NCBI GenBank assembly: GCA_018056545.1
Contig: JAGPFL010000004.1
Span: 1 to 52,383 of the forward strand
Direction of reading: 5' to 3'
DNA: 52,383 nt
Origin: Syntrophobacterales bacterium
Lineage (GTDB): Bacteria; Desulfobacterota; Syntrophia; Syntrophales; UBA8958
The notes beneath the pieces are model-generated. The model saw only the letters and a program-made list of their open reading frames with translations. It was not told the DNA's origin and made no database searches. Positions 52,267 to 52,383 of the stretch are shown here, in pieces; within the stretch, counting starts at the first letter, position 1, and each line of letters starts with the position of its first letter. The translations under genes and the position numbers were made by a program.

Positions 52267-52383
52267 TCGGTGCTATAGAGCCAATCCGTGATCGCCGTAA
52301 TGAAGCCAGTTCATGATCGCCGCAATGGGACCAGAGGGTGATCGCCGCAATGGAGCCAGTATATGATCGCCGTAATGGAGCCA
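52264..52383. mobile_element. Repeat array at the likely end of a transposable element
   Basis: Five 20-base repeats start at 52264, 52289, 52314, 52339 and 52364. Each is separated by five non-conserved bases, so the period is exactly 25. The common form is TGATCGCCGYAATGGAGCCA. The outermost copy (52264) is the most diverged. Regularly spaced transposase-binding repeats at a terminus are known from IS21-like, Tn7-like and Mu-like elements. The array runs to the window edge, and no transposase gene is visible. Confidence 0.65.

Noticed and set aside
52264-52383. CRISPR array
   Set aside because: Repeats are 20 bases but spacers are only five bases and the repeats are degenerate, so this cannot be a CRISPR. 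The pattern fits transposon-end binding sites.

Overview
The window looks like a chromosomal segment of a GC-rich anaerobic deltaproteobacterium, with Syntrophales/Syntrophobacterales relatives most likely. This placement rests on gene content only: an ADP-forming acyl-CoA synthetase, a ferredoxin-thioredoxin reductase catalytic subunit, an EF-G paralogue resembling mitochondrial EF-G1, a mannose-type PTS remnant beside pyrimidine genes, and many HD-GYP/PAS/CHASE sensors. No rRNA or tRNA gene was seen. Strong sigma-70-like promoters are readable in several gaps.

Layout. (1) 1-12.6 kb: a partial GH57/glycogen-synthase fusion (minus), hrpA, and an HD-GYP receptor. These are followed by a minus-strand operon reading PTS EIIA-EIIB-EIIC, rimI, pyrK, pyrD and a metallo-hydrolase. 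(2) 12.6-12.83 kb: a near-consensus promoter whose predicted start base opens a ~160-nt self-closing RNA, a good 6S RNA candidate. (3) 12.9-30 kb: mixed metabolism. It includes a DMT transporter, a PLP aminotransferase, the EF-G paralogue with a partner ATPase, a methyltransferase-like/YkgJ fusion, a glutaredoxin-FTR redox pair, a hydroxyacid dehydrogenase overlapping rfbC, an SDR, an iron alcohol dehydrogenase, an ADP-forming acyl-CoA synthetase, a metallo-hydrolase, a PEP synthase/PPDK regulator, and a CHASE4 receptor with no output domain.

(4) 30-36 kb: the most unusual region. A PqqD-domain protein with a Tat-like N-terminus is followed by a 131-residue Cys/Gly/Ser-rich protein. That protein has a leader-like N-terminus and nine single cysteines spaced 10 or 11 residues apart. 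Convergent to this pair is a tight PqqD - radical SAM/SPASM - HPr-kinase-like operon, with a nucleotidyltransferase-family gene beyond it. I read this as a peptide-modification (RiPP-like) system in which the repeat protein is the substrate.

(5) 37-52.3 kb: a surface-polysaccharide locus. It holds a Wza-like export lipoprotein, a Wzz/tyrosine autokinase, a small membrane protein, an O-antigen ligase/polymerase-like protein, a Wzm/Wzt ABC exporter behind a candidate sigma-54 promoter, four glycosyltransferases, two methyltransferases and an SGNH-type membrane protein. The last methyltransferase is cut off by an array of five 25-bp-period repeats that looks like the end of a transposable element.

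All family calls come from reading sequence motifs and from memory of the families. No database search was run.
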